Source: a virus. Taken from it: DNA of 23,650 nucleotides. Position numbers and translations under genes: made by a program. The DNA is taken from IMG/VR virus record IMGVR_UViG_3300015245_000079, positions 1 to 23,650 of that record; one strand, given 5' to 3'. Under the pieces are notes generated by a model. It was not told the DNA's origin. It was given only the letters and a program-made list of their open reading frames with translations, and did not search any database. Positions 1 through 7,249 of the stretch are shown piece after piece. Numbering within the stretch: position 1 is the first letter of the stretch; each line of letters begins with the position of its first letter.

Positions 1-2
1 TC

Positions 3-131
3 TTTCTTGAATGGGTGGCTGACCGTCTGTGCATGAAACACGGTGATGACCCAGACGTGGACTTTGTGCAGGCGTTGCGCCGGTACGCCAGAGAACTGCA
101 CACAATAGGTGTACATCTTGAAACTGACTAG
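3..131 (+). CDS. 3' end of a phage gene cut by the window edge
   Basis: An open frame runs in from the left edge and stops at TAG 129-131, leaving 42 residues. The tail reads FLEWVADRLCMKHG followed by an Asp-rich turn and an amphipathic helix (DFVQALRRYARELH). It has the look of the helical C-terminus of a small cytoplasmic phage protein, but I recognise no family. Its stop lies inside the start region of the next frame, the same tight packing seen throughout the window. Confidence 0.5.
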   Translation, partial: FLEWVADRLCMKHGDDPDVDFVQALRRYARELHTIGVHLETD

Positions 132-579
132 TCTGTTGGCAGAGCTGCCCAAATTGAGGCCCGACGAGCTAGCCACGGTAAAGGCTGCGGCAGAGCATTT
201 GCTGGGGGCTCAGCATGAGGCACCAGACAGCACAACACCGTTGTATGACGCCCTTACCAGCCTGCTTGGCAACCAGATGCCATATGGCCGATTCAAGCTC
301 AGCGCTTCATGGCGTATGTGGGCTAGGAACGCACCCACGGTGGTAACCTTCATAGATAAAAACTTTCCAAAGGCCACAAAAGTAGCCAGGCTCGCCCTGA
401 TGAAATTCATAGTTGAGACGCTTATAGCTGAGATGCGTGAACGCAAGATACCGGTAACGGTTGGATCAGTAACAAACAACTTGACCCGCTGCCCTGAAGT
501 TTTCGAAATGGCCTTCCCAGATTACATAGAAAGTGGACTACAACATTTGGTGCTCAAAGCAATGGAGAAGAAAAAATGA
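109..579 (+). CDS. hypothetical phage protein, helical
   Basis: Protein of up to 156 residues, with no signal peptide or membrane segment. It is mostly helical: an N-terminal LLAELPKLRPDELATVKAAAEHLL helix pair, a central FKLSASWRMWARN stretch, and a basic tail ending in KAMEKKK. I do not recognise a family. The start is uncertain: GTG 109 overlaps the previous stop by 23 bases, and TTG codons at 118 and 136 are alternatives, none with a clear ribosome site. The stop overlaps the next start as ATGA, so it belongs to the coupled array leading to the MazG-like gene and the helicase. Confidence 0.7.
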   Translation: MYILKLTSLLAELPKLRPDELATVKAAAEHLLGAQHEAPDSTTPLYDALTSLLGNQMPYGRFKLSASWRMWARNAPTVVTFIDKNFPKATKVARLALMKFIVETLIAEMRERKIPVTVGSVTNNLTRCPEVFEMAFPDYIESGLQHLVLKAMEKKK

Positions 580-764
580 AGGTCAATGACAATTACGTGC
601 CAATAACGGGGGTCCATCTCTATAAAACTGGAGACCACACGGTGGTGGCTGTAGAAATCGGTGGTACGTGGATTGAAGTAATTCGCGAACGAAGTGATGG
701 TGCATTTTCTCATATAGTTGAAACAAACGGAATGTATACCTGCTACTACAGTAGTCCAAAATGA
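576..764 (+). CDS. small hypothetical protein
   Basis: A 62-residue soluble protein that looks beta-rich: VPITGVHLYKTGDHTVVAV, then EIGGTWIEVIRE, then a C-terminal TCYYSS. No catalytic motif is visible. It starts at ATG 576 inside the stop of the preceding gene (ATGA), and its own stop overlaps the MazG-like start, also as ATGA. Position between coupled genes and the lack of stops in the frame are the main support. Function unknown. Confidence 0.6.
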   Translation: MKVNDNYVPITGVHLYKTGDHTVVAVEIGGTWIEVIRERSDGAFSHIVETNGMYTCYYSSPK

Positions 765-1057
765 CTTACATACCAACAGGCACCACACTTACGGACTATG
801 AACGTGAGGCGCTGGTCATATTGATGGAGGAATGTGCTGAGGTCATTCAGGCAGCAAGTAAACTAATCAGGTTTGGTAAAGAAAATAGACCTGATAACGG
901 CATCTCAAATACAGAGACGCTTTCACTCGAGGCAGGCGATCTCAGGTATATGCTCACAGTTATTAGGGATTTGGAATTGACAGACGAGGAAACTGAGATA
1001 AAAGGCCAACAGCGCAAGCATGATAGAATCCGCTGGTACATGCAGTCCAAGCGGTGA
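761..1057 (+). CDS. MazG-like nucleotide pyrophosphohydrolase
   Basis: A 98-residue all-helical protein of the MazG/dCTPase superfamily. The metal-binding signature is visible as E23-E24-C-A-E27 in helix 1 and E57-A-G-D60 in a later helix, the usual EExxE...ExxD pattern; SKLIRFG after helix 1 is also typical of phage members. Such enzymes hydrolyse (d)NTPs to the monophosphate and pyrophosphate. In phages they are thought to shape the nucleotide pool or lower alarmone levels. Length fits a single-domain phage member. The start overlaps the upstream stop (ATGA) and the helicase begins 4 bases after the stop. The exact substrate cannot be told from sequence. Confidence 0.8.
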   Translation: MTYIPTGTTLTDYEREALVILMEECAEVIQAASKLIRFGKENRPDNGISNTETLSLEAGDLRYMLTVIRDLELTDEETEIKGQQRKHDRIRWYMQSKR

Positions 1058-1060
1058 AGC

Positions 1061-2470
1061 ATGCTGTTAGGGTCTTTGCAAGAAAATCTGCTCACGCTGC
1101 TTGTGTGGGACAAAACACATTCTCCTGTCATCAGGGGGGTTTTAGCCCCTGAATTGTGGGGCGGTCCGTACCGCGTCATAGTAACTCGTGTCTATGATTA
1201 TTTAGATAAATTCAAGCGGCCACCTGAAGATCATCTTCCTGATCTGCTCTCAGATAAGCTTGAGGGCATCAACAAACGTGAGGCATCACTCTATGCGGAC
1301 ATCTGTGAAAGCATTTATTCTACGAAAAATGGTATCAACTCTGCATACGCAATGTCCCAGCTTGAAACCTTTGTCAAGCGCCAGTCATTACGCTCTGTGG
1401 CTATTGATCTCGCTAAGGCGTTGCAGAGGGACACAGAGGAAGGGCTGGAACAAGCTGAAGCCCTGATAGCTGGCGCTACCCATCAAAGCCTGAGTGTCTT
1501 TGATCCAGGCACCCGCCTCAGCGACAAAACACGTGCCCTCAGATTCCTTGACATTGAGAATAATTCGTTCCCTACAGGCATCCCCGAATTGGATCGGAGA
1601 GGCTTCGGCCCAACCCGCAAAGAGCTATGGCTTGGCATTGGCAATTCAGGCGCTGGTAAATCATGGATGTTGATGCAATTGGCTAAGATGTCTTTACTGC
1701 ATAGAGTGAAAGTTTGCCACGTAACGCTGGAGATGTCTGAAGAACGCTGTACACAGCGGTATTTTCAGGCATTGTGGGCCATATCAAAACGCTCTGAAAG
1801 CTTTCAGACCACCAAGTTTCAGAAGGACAAATTGGGGCGCATCACTGGCTTTGACGATATCAGGATCAAACCAAAACTCAGCTATGATGATCCAAACATA
1901 CGCAAAAAGCTGGAACGACGCATAGATAGGTGGTCCAGTCGTCTACTGGACAACATCATAGTCAAGCAGTTCCCTAGCGGAGGGCTGACAGTGCCTCAGC
2001 TGAAAGCCTACCTAGATAATCTTGAGGTGGCTGAGAAGTTTGTGCCCGATCTTCTAATCATAGATTACCCCGATCTAATGCGGCTGGACAAGGACAATTA
2101 CCGGCTTGCGCTTGATGAAGTCTTCAAGGACATTAGAGGCATCGCGGTGTCGCGTAACATTGCTATAGCAGCAGTCAGCCAGTCTCACCGTGGAGCGGCA
2201 AAGGCAAAACAAGTAGGGGCGGACAACGTGGCTGAAGCATACAGCAAGATTGCTCACTCAGACATCGTCGTTACACTTAGCTCTACCACCCATGAGCAAA
2301 AGCTAGGTCTTGCCCGGCTCTTCGTAGCTAAAGGACGTAATGACGCTGACAAAACTACAATCGTAATCAGCCAGCAATATGGGATCGGTGGCTTCGCTGT
2401 TGACAGCTCTTTAAAGCGCGGCAATTATTTTGGGTTGGTACCAAGGGATGCAGGTAGTTCAGATGACTGA
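1061..2470 (+). CDS. dnaB: DnaB-like replicative DNA helicase
   Basis: A 469-residue RecA-fold hexameric helicase of the DnaB/T4 gp41 type, expected to unwind the replication fork 5'-3' and recruit the primase encoded about 3 kb downstream. Walker A is GNSGAGKS at about residues 194-201, and Walker B is LLIIDYPDLM with D335. The sensor/H3 region AIAAVSQSHRG and a Ser-Lys-Ile-Ala-His segment follow, then a LFVAKGRND strand typical of the C-terminal DnaB domain. The N-terminal 150 residues are helical and should correspond to the primase-interacting domain, though divergent. ATG 1061 follows the MazG-like stop by 3 bases. The 3' end overlaps the next gene. Confidence 0.92.
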   Translation: MLLGSLQENLLTLLVWDKTHSPVIRGVLAPELWGGPYRVIVTRVYDYLDKFKRPPEDHLPDLLSDKLEGINKREASLYADICESIYSTKNGINSAYAMSQLETFVKRQSLRSVAIDLAKALQRDTEEGLEQAEALIAGATHQSLSVFDPGTRLSDKTRALRFLDIENNSFPTGIPELDRRGFGPTRKELWLGIGNSGAGKSWMLMQLAKMSLLHRVKVCHVTLEMSEERCTQRYFQALWAISKRSESFQTTKFQKDKLGRITGFDDIRIKPKLSYDDPNIRKKLERRIDRWSSRLLDNIIVKQFPSGGLTVPQLKAYLDNLEVAEKFVPDLLIIDYPDLMRLDKDNYRLALDEVFKDIRGIAVSRNIAIAAVSQSHRGAAKAKQVGADNVAEAYSKIAHSDIVVTLSSTTHEQKLGLARLFVAKGRNDADKTTIVISQQYGIGGFAVDSSLKRGNYFGLVPRDAGSSDD

Positions 2471-2756
2471 GTGGCCACCGGGCGCACTAAAAAGCAAAAC
2501 AGCCCTGAAGAGGGTGGAAAAGGTCTACGGTGTTGCTTACGGAAGGATAACAAAATATAATACAGGAGTAGTTAAACCAAGAGATGACGAATTTTGGCTC
2601 GATACCAACGCTCACTACAACCTTGTCTATTTTCACTTAGAAAAGCCATTCGAGGATGCTGACGGTTATCTATTTACCAATTATCTTCATGCTTATGCGT
2701 ACAGCCTCAAATCAGCTCCAGTAAAAAAGAGGAATATGGCTATCAACTCAGATTGA
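2463..2756 (+). CDS. hypothetical phage protein
   Basis: A 97-residue protein beginning MTEWPPGALKSKTALKRVEK. I chose ATG 2463, which overlaps the helicase stop by 8 bases; an in-frame ATG at 2448 and a TTG at 2430 are alternatives. Content is mixed alpha/beta with many aromatics (FWLDTNAHYNLVYFHLEKPF, YLFTNYLHAYAYSL) and a basic C-terminus. No family recognised and no membrane segment. Location directly behind the helicase gene suggests a replication-accessory role, but that is only inference. Confidence 0.6.
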   Translation: MTEWPPGALKSKTALKRVEKVYGVAYGRITKYNTGVVKPRDDEFWLDTNAHYNLVYFHLEKPFEDADGYLFTNYLHAYAYSLKSAPVKKRNMAINSD

Positions 2757-2769
2757 AGGAACGAGACAA

Positions 2770-3252
2770 ATGATTGAAGTCATGCCGAAGTTGTGGGTAG
2801 GCAGCGATCAGGATTACCACGGGCTGCGGCCAGCCGAAGCATGGGCTGTGGTACATGCCTCGAAAGAGCCCTACCACCGTGAAGCCTTGGGCTACAAGAC
2901 ACTAGGGGCGCCAAAGGCCCACCTTGAGTACCTCGTAGCATTACGTGGCAACCGTCTGTGTCTCAATATGGTAGACATCGACGATCCTAAATGGATCAGC
3001 CCATTCATGATCAATTCGGCCATCAGCTTCATTCAAGAGAGGTTAAAGTCAAATTGGTCTGTACTGGTCCACTGCAACCAGGGCGGCTCACGCGGCCCTG
3101 GAGTTGCCATGGCGTATATGGCGCATGTGTTGCCGCCTGAATTTGACGAGGCAGAGCGTGAATTCACTAAGCTGTACCCTGCCTATGCACCACGTGCCGG
3201 CATCCGTGGCTACCTGATGAACAACTGGGACTTGCTGAGTAAAGGATGCTGA
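2770..3252 (+). CDS. dual-specificity/tyrosine phosphatase-like protein
   Basis: A 160-residue protein with the cysteine-dependent phosphatase signature: VLVHCNQGGSRGPG, where H101, nucleophile C102 and R108 form the canonical HCX5R P-loop. The N-terminus (IEVMPKLWVGSDQDY) matches the opening strand of dual-specificity phosphatases. An Asp upstream of the P-loop (MVDIDDPKW) could supply the general acid. All catalytic features look intact, so activity on phosphoprotein, RNA 5' ends or another phosphoester is plausible; the substrate is not predictable. An AGGAA ribosome site precedes ATG 2770. The end overlaps the SNF2-type helicase by 7 bases, so the pair is probably co-translated. Confidence 0.78.
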   Translation: MIEVMPKLWVGSDQDYHGLRPAEAWAVVHASKEPYHREALGYKTLGAPKAHLEYLVALRGNRLCLNMVDIDDPKWISPFMINSAISFIQERLKSNWSVLVHCNQGGSRGPGVAMAYMAHVLPPEFDEAEREFTKLYPAYAPRAGIRGYLMNNWDLLSKGC

Positions 3253-4811
3253 ACAAAAAAGTAGTAACACAATTCCTAAATAGGGAACTTGTCAGCTTTG
3301 ACTTTCTTAAGAAAGAGTCAGTCAAAGCGCTGAATGATGCACTCAGCGAGCTTAAACCGTTGCCTGATTTTGGTGGTGCCAAACTATGGGCGCATCAGAA
3401 AGTATCGCTGCTCCTGCTACTGGAGCTGAAGCGATTCATGCTCCATTTATCTATGGGGGCTGGTAAGACACTCGTAACTCTGCTCCTGATCAAATATCGC
3501 AAGCAGCGTGGTGAGAAGCCCAAAGCCATTGTCTTTGTGCCCTACATCACCAGCGTTGAAACCTGGGTTGAGGAGGTAGCCAAACATGCACCTGACCTTA
3601 TCTGCCGACCCCTTTTGGGCACTACTACAGATAATCTTCGTGAGCTTAGCGATTCTTCCATTCACGCTGATCTTTTTGTTATTTGTTACCAGAGTGCTGT
3701 CGCCATGGTCACTGAAACGGCCTACAACCCCAAAACGGAAAAGAATGAATGGAAATTAGAGGCTGCTCAAATCAGGGAATACTTCAAAGATTTTGATATG
3801 CTCGTGCTCGATGAAGTTCATCGTGCGAAGAGTGCTTCAGCCCTAACCTACCGCATGTGCCGGGCCATCTCAGCCCAATGTGAGTATGTCCTAGGGCTGA
3901 CTGGCACGCCCTTTGGCAAGGATTTATCTGATCTGTGGCCGCAGTTCTACCTGATTGACTTTGGTGAGACACTAGGCGCTACCAAAGGGTTTTTTATGGA
4001 GGTGTTCTTCAACCGTAAAAAGATGAAGTGGGGCAAAGGGCGTTTCAGTTTTGATTTCACCTTCAAGAAGAAACTGCTGCCGACGCTCAAGCGCATGATC
4101 AAGAACTGCTCAATCAGCTATACGGTCGACGAATTTGCCGACATGTTGCCCAAAGAATATATGATCAAGACGATACCGGCACCACCTGATGCTGAGGGTT
4201 ATTGCAAGGCGGCAATCAGGAACATTGAAGATCAGATTAAGGGCAAAGGCAGTTACCAGATAATTGAAAGCAATTACCTTCAGCTGAGACAGCTGAGCTC
4301 CGGTTTTATGACACTTAAGGGTGAGGATTCAACCAAGATACAGGTTAGGTTTGACCAGAACCCTAAATTGGACCTGCTGATGGACCTTATTTTGTCCATG
4401 CCTGCCGATCAGAAATTTGTGGTTTTTCACCATTTTATTTTCACGAACCAAATAATCAGTGAGGCACTGACCAAGCTAAGGATCAAGCACGCTCGCATAT
4501 GGGGTGGTCAGAAGGACCCCATTGGTGAATTGCGGTGCTTCAAGCAGGACCCTGACTGCATGGGTCTGATCCTGAACTGGCAATCAGGCTCGAGCTCATT
4601 AAACATCCAGAATGCATCATACCTGTTTGTGTTTGAACAGACAGATTCACCTATCAATCGCCAACAGGGTGAAGCTAGGCTGTGGCGCCCCGGTCAAACT
4701 CAGCGCGTCATGATTTTCGACCTATTGGTACGCCAAACCTGGGACCGTCGTATTTATAACTCAAACCGGGCAGGCAAAAACCTGCTCAAAGAACTGCTAG
4801 GTGGTAAATGA
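3246..4811 (+). CDS. SNF2-type DNA helicase/translocase
   Basis: A 521-residue superfamily 2 ATPase with both RecA lobes. Motifs in order: LWAHQ (Q-like), Walker A MSMGAGKT-type loop (M70-G-A-G-K74-T), DEVH at 189-192, motif III LGLTGTPFG, motif IV VVFHHF, motif V LILNWQSGSSSLNIQ and motif VI QQGEARLWRPGQ with R478 and R481. The last is diagnostic for the SNF2 family (GRxxRxGQ). Such proteins translocate on duplex DNA and remodel forks or strip proteins rather than act as classic strand separators. Phage members commonly sit in replication clusters. ATG 3246 overlaps the phosphatase-like gene; the stop overlaps the tryptophan-rich paralogue as ATGA. Confidence 0.88.
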   Translation: MLNKKVVTQFLNRELVSFDFLKKESVKALNDALSELKPLPDFGGAKLWAHQKVSLLLLLELKRFMLHLSMGAGKTLVTLLLIKYRKQRGEKPKAIVFVPYITSVETWVEEVAKHAPDLICRPLLGTTTDNLRELSDSSIHADLFVICYQSAVAMVTETAYNPKTEKNEWKLEAAQIREYFKDFDMLVLDEVHRAKSASALTYRMCRAISAQCEYVLGLTGTPFGKDLSDLWPQFYLIDFGETLGATKGFFMEVFFNRKKMKWGKGRFSFDFTFKKKLLPTLKRMIKNCSISYTVDEFADMLPKEYMIKTIPAPPDAEGYCKAAIRNIEDQIKGKGSYQIIESNYLQLRQLSSGFMTLKGEDSTKIQVRFDQNPKLDLLMDLILSMPADQKFVVFHHFIFTNQIISEALTKLRIKHARIWGGQKDPIGELRCFKQDPDCMGLILNWQSGSSSLNIQNASYLFVFEQTDSPINRQQGEARLWRPGQTQRVMIFDLLVRQTWDRRIYNSNRAGKNLLKELLGGK

Positions 4812-5029
4812 GCTATTACAGGATACGTAGAGACAATTTCGCTGGGTTTGAAGTTCAGGTGTGGAGGTGGTGGTTCCCAATTTGGGTACAGTTGAACTGT
4901 GTTAATACCCATTCATCTGTTGAGAAAGCAGAAGCATTCTTGAATAACCATAGTAATAATAATAATAGAGTGGTCAGGATTTACAAAGATGGCTCTTCAT
5001 GGAGGCCGAGTATTTGGGGTGGCAAATGA
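4808..5029 (+). CDS. tryptophan-rich small protein, paralogue 1 of 3
   Basis: A 73-residue protein beginning with a YRI strand, then VWRWWFPIW (the W-W-x-P-x-W core), a helix with KAEAFL, an Asn-rich linker and a C-terminal Y-K-D-G-S-S-W-R-P. The same order recurs in the next two genes, so this is the first of a tandem triplicate. There is no signal peptide, and the aromatic patch is too short and polar-flanked to be a clear membrane span. Start overlaps the SNF2-type stop (ATGA). The run of AAT codons at about 4950-4965 is a simple-sequence stretch absent from the sister copies. Function unknown. Confidence 0.75.
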   Translation: MSYYRIRRDNFAGFEVQVWRWWFPIWVQLNCVNTHSSVEKAEAFLNNHSNNNNRVVRIYKDGSSWRPSIWGGK

Positions 5030-5256
5030 TCAAATACCGTATCTTGGAATTCGATCCCGATATCAATAGTTTCCGGTATCGAATTGAATGGAGGTTTAGT
5101 TGGTGGCCGTGGTGGTCACATGCCAGGAGTTGTGATAGCCTGCTTGGCGCCCAGCAATACGTTGAGGATCAAATTAATCTAATAATAAAACGTAAGAAGA
5201 AGCCTAAACTGATCGGCACTTACTCAGCAGGAAAAAACTGGAAACCAATCAAATGA
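5026..5256 (+). CDS. tryptophan-rich small protein, paralogue 2 of 3
   Basis: A 76-residue protein starting at ATG 5026, which overlaps the stop of paralogue 1 (ATGA); a longer in-frame start at 4999 is less likely because it would run 31 bases into paralogue 1. Sequence order matches its neighbours: KYRI, then SWWPWW, then a helix with AQQYVEDQI, a lysine-rich linker (KRKKKPK) and a final YSAGKNWKP. The basic linker is the main difference from the other copies. Function unknown. Confidence 0.75.
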   Translation: MIKYRILEFDPDINSFRYRIEWRFSWWPWWSHARSCDSLLGAQQYVEDQINLIIKRKKKPKLIGTYSAGKNWKPIK

Positions 5257-5459
5257 AATACCGAATTGCAAGAGCGGCTGGTCACAACGCTTGGTACTGG
5301 ATAGATTATAAATACTGGTGGTGGCCATTTTGGATTGGGGTCCGTGGATTTGAAAAGTTAGAGGACGCTGAGGAATCTCTCCTCAAACAAATAACGGCAC
5401 CAAAAAAGCAGGTGATAAAGGAATATACCGTGGGTAAGGGATGGAAACCACCCAAATGA
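5253..5459 (+). CDS. tryptophan-rich small protein, paralogue 3 of 3
   Basis: A 68-residue protein: KYRIA, then KYWWWPFWIGV, then a LEDAEESLLKQ helix, then a KEYTVGKGWKPPK tail. It is the most compact of the three copies and shows the shared pattern most clearly (YRI ... WWxPxW ... AE helix ... Y-x2-G-x2-WKP). Start and stop both overlap neighbours in ATGA fashion, with paralogue 2 before and the primase after. Function unknown; translational coupling to the primase suggests similar stoichiometry. Confidence 0.77.
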   Translation: MKYRIARAAGHNAWYWIDYKYWWWPFWIGVRGFEKLEDAEESLLKQITAPKKQVIKEYTVGKGWKPPK

Positions 5460-6478
5460 ATTGGCTAGAGTTCCTTAACAGCCAGGGAATAGATTTCGTT
5501 ACCCGTAGCTCCAACACGAAGAAGGGAGAAGTGAGCGTTAGATGCCCCTGGTGTGGTGATGACGATCCGTCAATGCACCTTGGCATCAGCCTCACCGCCG
5601 AAAATTGGGGGTGTCATCGCAACCCCATGCACCGTGGGCACGCCCCGCACAGGCTGATTGCCGCGTTGCTTGGGTGCTCTGGTGCTCAGGCAAGGTTGAT
5701 CGTCAGGCAGTTCAGCCAATCAGACCCTGACGATCTTGATAGCGCGTTAGAGATTCTCGCCTCACCTGAGCCCACCGGAACGGGCCTAGCCGAGCCCCAG
5801 CCAGCCCTTTCAAGCCAAGCCTCCCCGTCCCCCACCCAACCCCACCACACCACCCCACAGAAGCTACCTGAAGAATTCAGGACCATCAGGCAACGCGGCG
5901 TAACGCTCAGGTTTTGGGATTACTTGTTTTACCGGGGCTTTGGTGATGACACCGACCAGCTGACAGATATGTATCAACTCAGATGCGCGGTTACTGGCAG
6001 GTGGAAAGACCGCGTCATAATCCCGTTCTATGACGCAGCCGGCACCCTCATAGGGTGGACCGGCCGAGCTATTCAGGAACCAGTCAATGCGCCGCGCTAC
6101 CTGAGCAGTGGTGAAGAGGTAAAGACTACCGTCTTCAACGAGCATAAGCTTCAGAGCGGCGGTGATCTGCTGTTTATGGTTGAGGGGCCATTTGACGCCC
6201 TGAAGATGGATTTCTATGGTCGGCCTCTAGGGGCACGAGCAACTTGTGTCTTTGGCGTGTCCATGACCATAGATCAAATCTCAATTATGAGCACGCTGCG
6301 CCGTAGATTCAAAAAGGTGGTTATCCTATTTGACCATGACGCGATTGAACCTGCATTCTATGCAGCTGACTGGCTGCAAGCTTCAAATGTGGTAATTGGT
6401 CAGTTACCAGATGGGGTGAAGGACCCTGGCTCGATGAGCAAGCAGGCCATAGCCAAATTGGTCGTGGCTCACAAATGA
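5456..6478 (+). CDS. dnaG: DNA primase (CHC2 zinc finger and Toprim)
   Basis: A DnaG-type primase of 340 residues if started at ATG 5456 (ATGA overlap with paralogue 3); an in-frame ATG at 5441 would add five residues. The zinc-binding region has C30-P-W-C33 and WGC53-H54 with further His residues (MHRGHAPH). A Pro/Ser/Thr/Gln-rich linker follows at about residues 100-140. The catalytic core has VIIPFYDAAGTLIGWTGRAI, then Toprim acidic residues in VE243GPFDALK and LFD293HD295. It lacks the C-terminal helicase-binding domain of cellular DnaG, as is usual for short phage primases. It should lay RNA primers at the fork together with the DnaB-like helicase. Confidence 0.9.
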   Translation: MNWLEFLNSQGIDFVTRSSNTKKGEVSVRCPWCGDDDPSMHLGISLTAENWGCHRNPMHRGHAPHRLIAALLGCSGAQARLIVRQFSQSDPDDLDSALEILASPEPTGTGLAEPQPALSSQASPSPTQPHHTTPQKLPEEFRTIRQRGVTLRFWDYLFYRGFGDDTDQLTDMYQLRCAVTGRWKDRVIIPFYDAAGTLIGWTGRAIQEPVNAPRYLSSGEEVKTTVFNEHKLQSGGDLLFMVEGPFDALKMDFYGRPLGARATCVFGVSMTIDQISIMSTLRRRFKKVVILFDHDAIEPAFYAADWLQASNVVIGQLPDGVKDPGSMSKQAIAKLVVAHK

Positions 6479-6561
6479 GCAGTTGGCCCACACCCATTGA
6501 AATCGTTGAAGGTAATGAGCGACGACGGCAAACGAGATTTCTGGCAATGCGCAGGCGGTGA
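6475..6561 (+). CDS. possible tiny ORF after the primase
   Basis: A 28-codon frame starting at ATG 6475, which overlaps the primase stop as ATGA, and ending in TGA 6559-6561. The product begins MSSWPTPIEIVEGNE and ends in a very basic RRRQTRFLAMRRR stretch. Support is only the coupled start; it competes with another short frame over the same bases. Could be a real micropeptide or simply the remnant of spacing sequence. Confidence 0.3.
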   Translation: MSSWPTPIEIVEGNERRRQTRFLAMRRR

Positions 6562-6586
6562 GTGTGGGGAGGAAGAGGAGCAATGA
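6515..6586 (+). CDS. possible tiny ORF with a CxxxxC pair
   Basis: A 23-codon frame, MSDDGKRDFWQCAGG then ECGEEEEQ, overlapping the frame at 6475 in another phase. Its stop overlaps ATG 6583 as ATGA, so it could couple to the next gene, and its acidic tail is partly the Shine-Dalgarno sequence of that gene read as codons. AAGG lies only two bases before the start, too close for good initiation. Coding status doubtful. Confidence 0.2.
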   Translation: MSDDGKRDFWQCAGGECGEEEEQ

Positions 6587-6837
6587 GGAAGAAAACACAA
6601 AAACACAGGCCGACGCCGCCAAGAAAAATGAGCACGAAAGAACTGTGCATACACCTGTCTGGTGTAGCCGCCTTTCATACGGAGGACAAAACGGCACAGT
6701 CGAAAATATACGAGGCGATCCGTCGGCTCCAGCTGCTGGAAAAAGCCGCTATTGAGGCTGGCATACTGCCGGCGCGCAAACGATTGCAACGAAAATCGTC
6801 CCGATTGCGCTTGGGACATGGCGCGGCAAGCAGTTGA
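6583..6837 (+). CDS. small basic hypothetical protein
   Basis: An 84-residue protein starting MRKKTQKHRPTPPRK, chosen because ATG 6583 is preceded at 6571-6580 by GGAAGAGGAG, an excellent ribosome site; an in-frame upstream start at 6562 lies before that site and is unlikely. The middle is a helical pair (TAQSKIYEAIRRLQLLEKAAIEAGIL) and the ends are rich in Arg and Lys, which suggests nucleic-acid contact. No family recognised. It opens a short stretch whose genes have strong ribosome sites and intergenic gaps, unlike the coupled array around it. Confidence 0.5.
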   Translation: MRKKTQKHRPTPPRKMSTKELCIHLSGVAAFHTEDKTAQSKIYEAIRRLQLLEKAAIEAGILPARKRLQRKSSRLRLGHGAASS

Positions 6838-6861
6838 GCAGGATGCGCGGGAGGAGGAAAA

Positions 6862-7059
6862 ATGAAATCGTTTTGGAATTCACCATATGACGAAACAAAA
6901 TTTAGCGACGATTTTTGCCGGGCGATGTTGATGGCAATCGTCGTTCACATATTCCACAAAGATTGGGGCGCTGTCGGCTCATTCGGAGTGATCACGATTT
7001 GCTTTGCGTGGGCGCTGTTCCAAAGCTACGTACGTTTCAAACGCGTGCCAAGCACATAA
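6862..7059 (+). CDS. small membrane-associated protein
   Basis: A 65-residue protein with a hydrophobic stretch at about residues 22-33 (MLMAIVVHIF) and a stronger one at about 37-54 (AVGSFGVITICFAWALF), followed by a basic tail RFKRV. Probably one or two membrane passes. GGGAGGAGG at 6849-6857, four bases before ATG 6862, is a very strong ribosome site. No similarity that I can name; size and topology would fit a holin-like, anti-host or superinfection-exclusion peptide, but none of these is demonstrated. Confidence 0.55.
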   Translation: MKSFWNSPYDETKFSDDFCRAMLMAIVVHIFHKDWGAVGSFGVITICFAWALFQSYVRFKRVPST

Positions 7060-7096
7060 GCGAAGTGTGGGTTGACACGCAATCCAGGGAGGAAAA

Positions 7097-7228
7097 ATGA
7101 TGCTTCCACCATACCTTCCAAAGAAGAACAGGCTCCCCGCCGATGCGCCCCCATGGATGGGCATTATCAAGTTCTGCATCGCTCTGGCGTGCGTCGTGCT
7201 TCTCGTATTCTTCGCCTGCTCTCGTTAA
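7097..7228 (+). CDS. 43-residue single-pass membrane peptide
   Basis: A short gene not longer than 44 codons. ATG 7097 (or the adjacent ATG 7100) follows GGGAGG at 7087-7092 with the same AAAA spacer used by the gene at 6862. The N-terminus is Pro-rich (LPPYLPKKNRLPADAPPW), then a clear hydrophobic helix MGIIKFCIALACVVLLVFFA, then CSR at the end. The helix sits at the C-terminus, so the peptide may be tail-anchored. The shared initiation cassette and the topology argue that it is a real gene. Confidence 0.55.
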   Translation: MMLPPYLPKKNRLPADAPPWMGIIKFCIALACVVLLVFFACSR

Positions 7229-7249
7229 ATAATATCGTGATTTAAGGTG

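Larger units (their letters stand above)
4808..5459 (+). repeat. tandem triplication of a tryptophan-rich gene
   Basis: Three consecutive genes of 73, 76 and 68 codons share YRI at the N-terminus, a W-W-x-P-[FW]-W-like core, an Ala-Glu/Gln helix and a Y-x2-G-x2-W-[KR]-P tail. Nucleotide identity is low, so the duplications are old, yet all three frames are intact and coupled. Confidence 0.7.

Noticed and set aside
6321-6819. Overlapping minus-strand frames near the end of the primase
   Set aside because: Three different frames overlap each other here, with cysteine- and serine-rich content typical of antisense reading of coding or purine-rich sequence.
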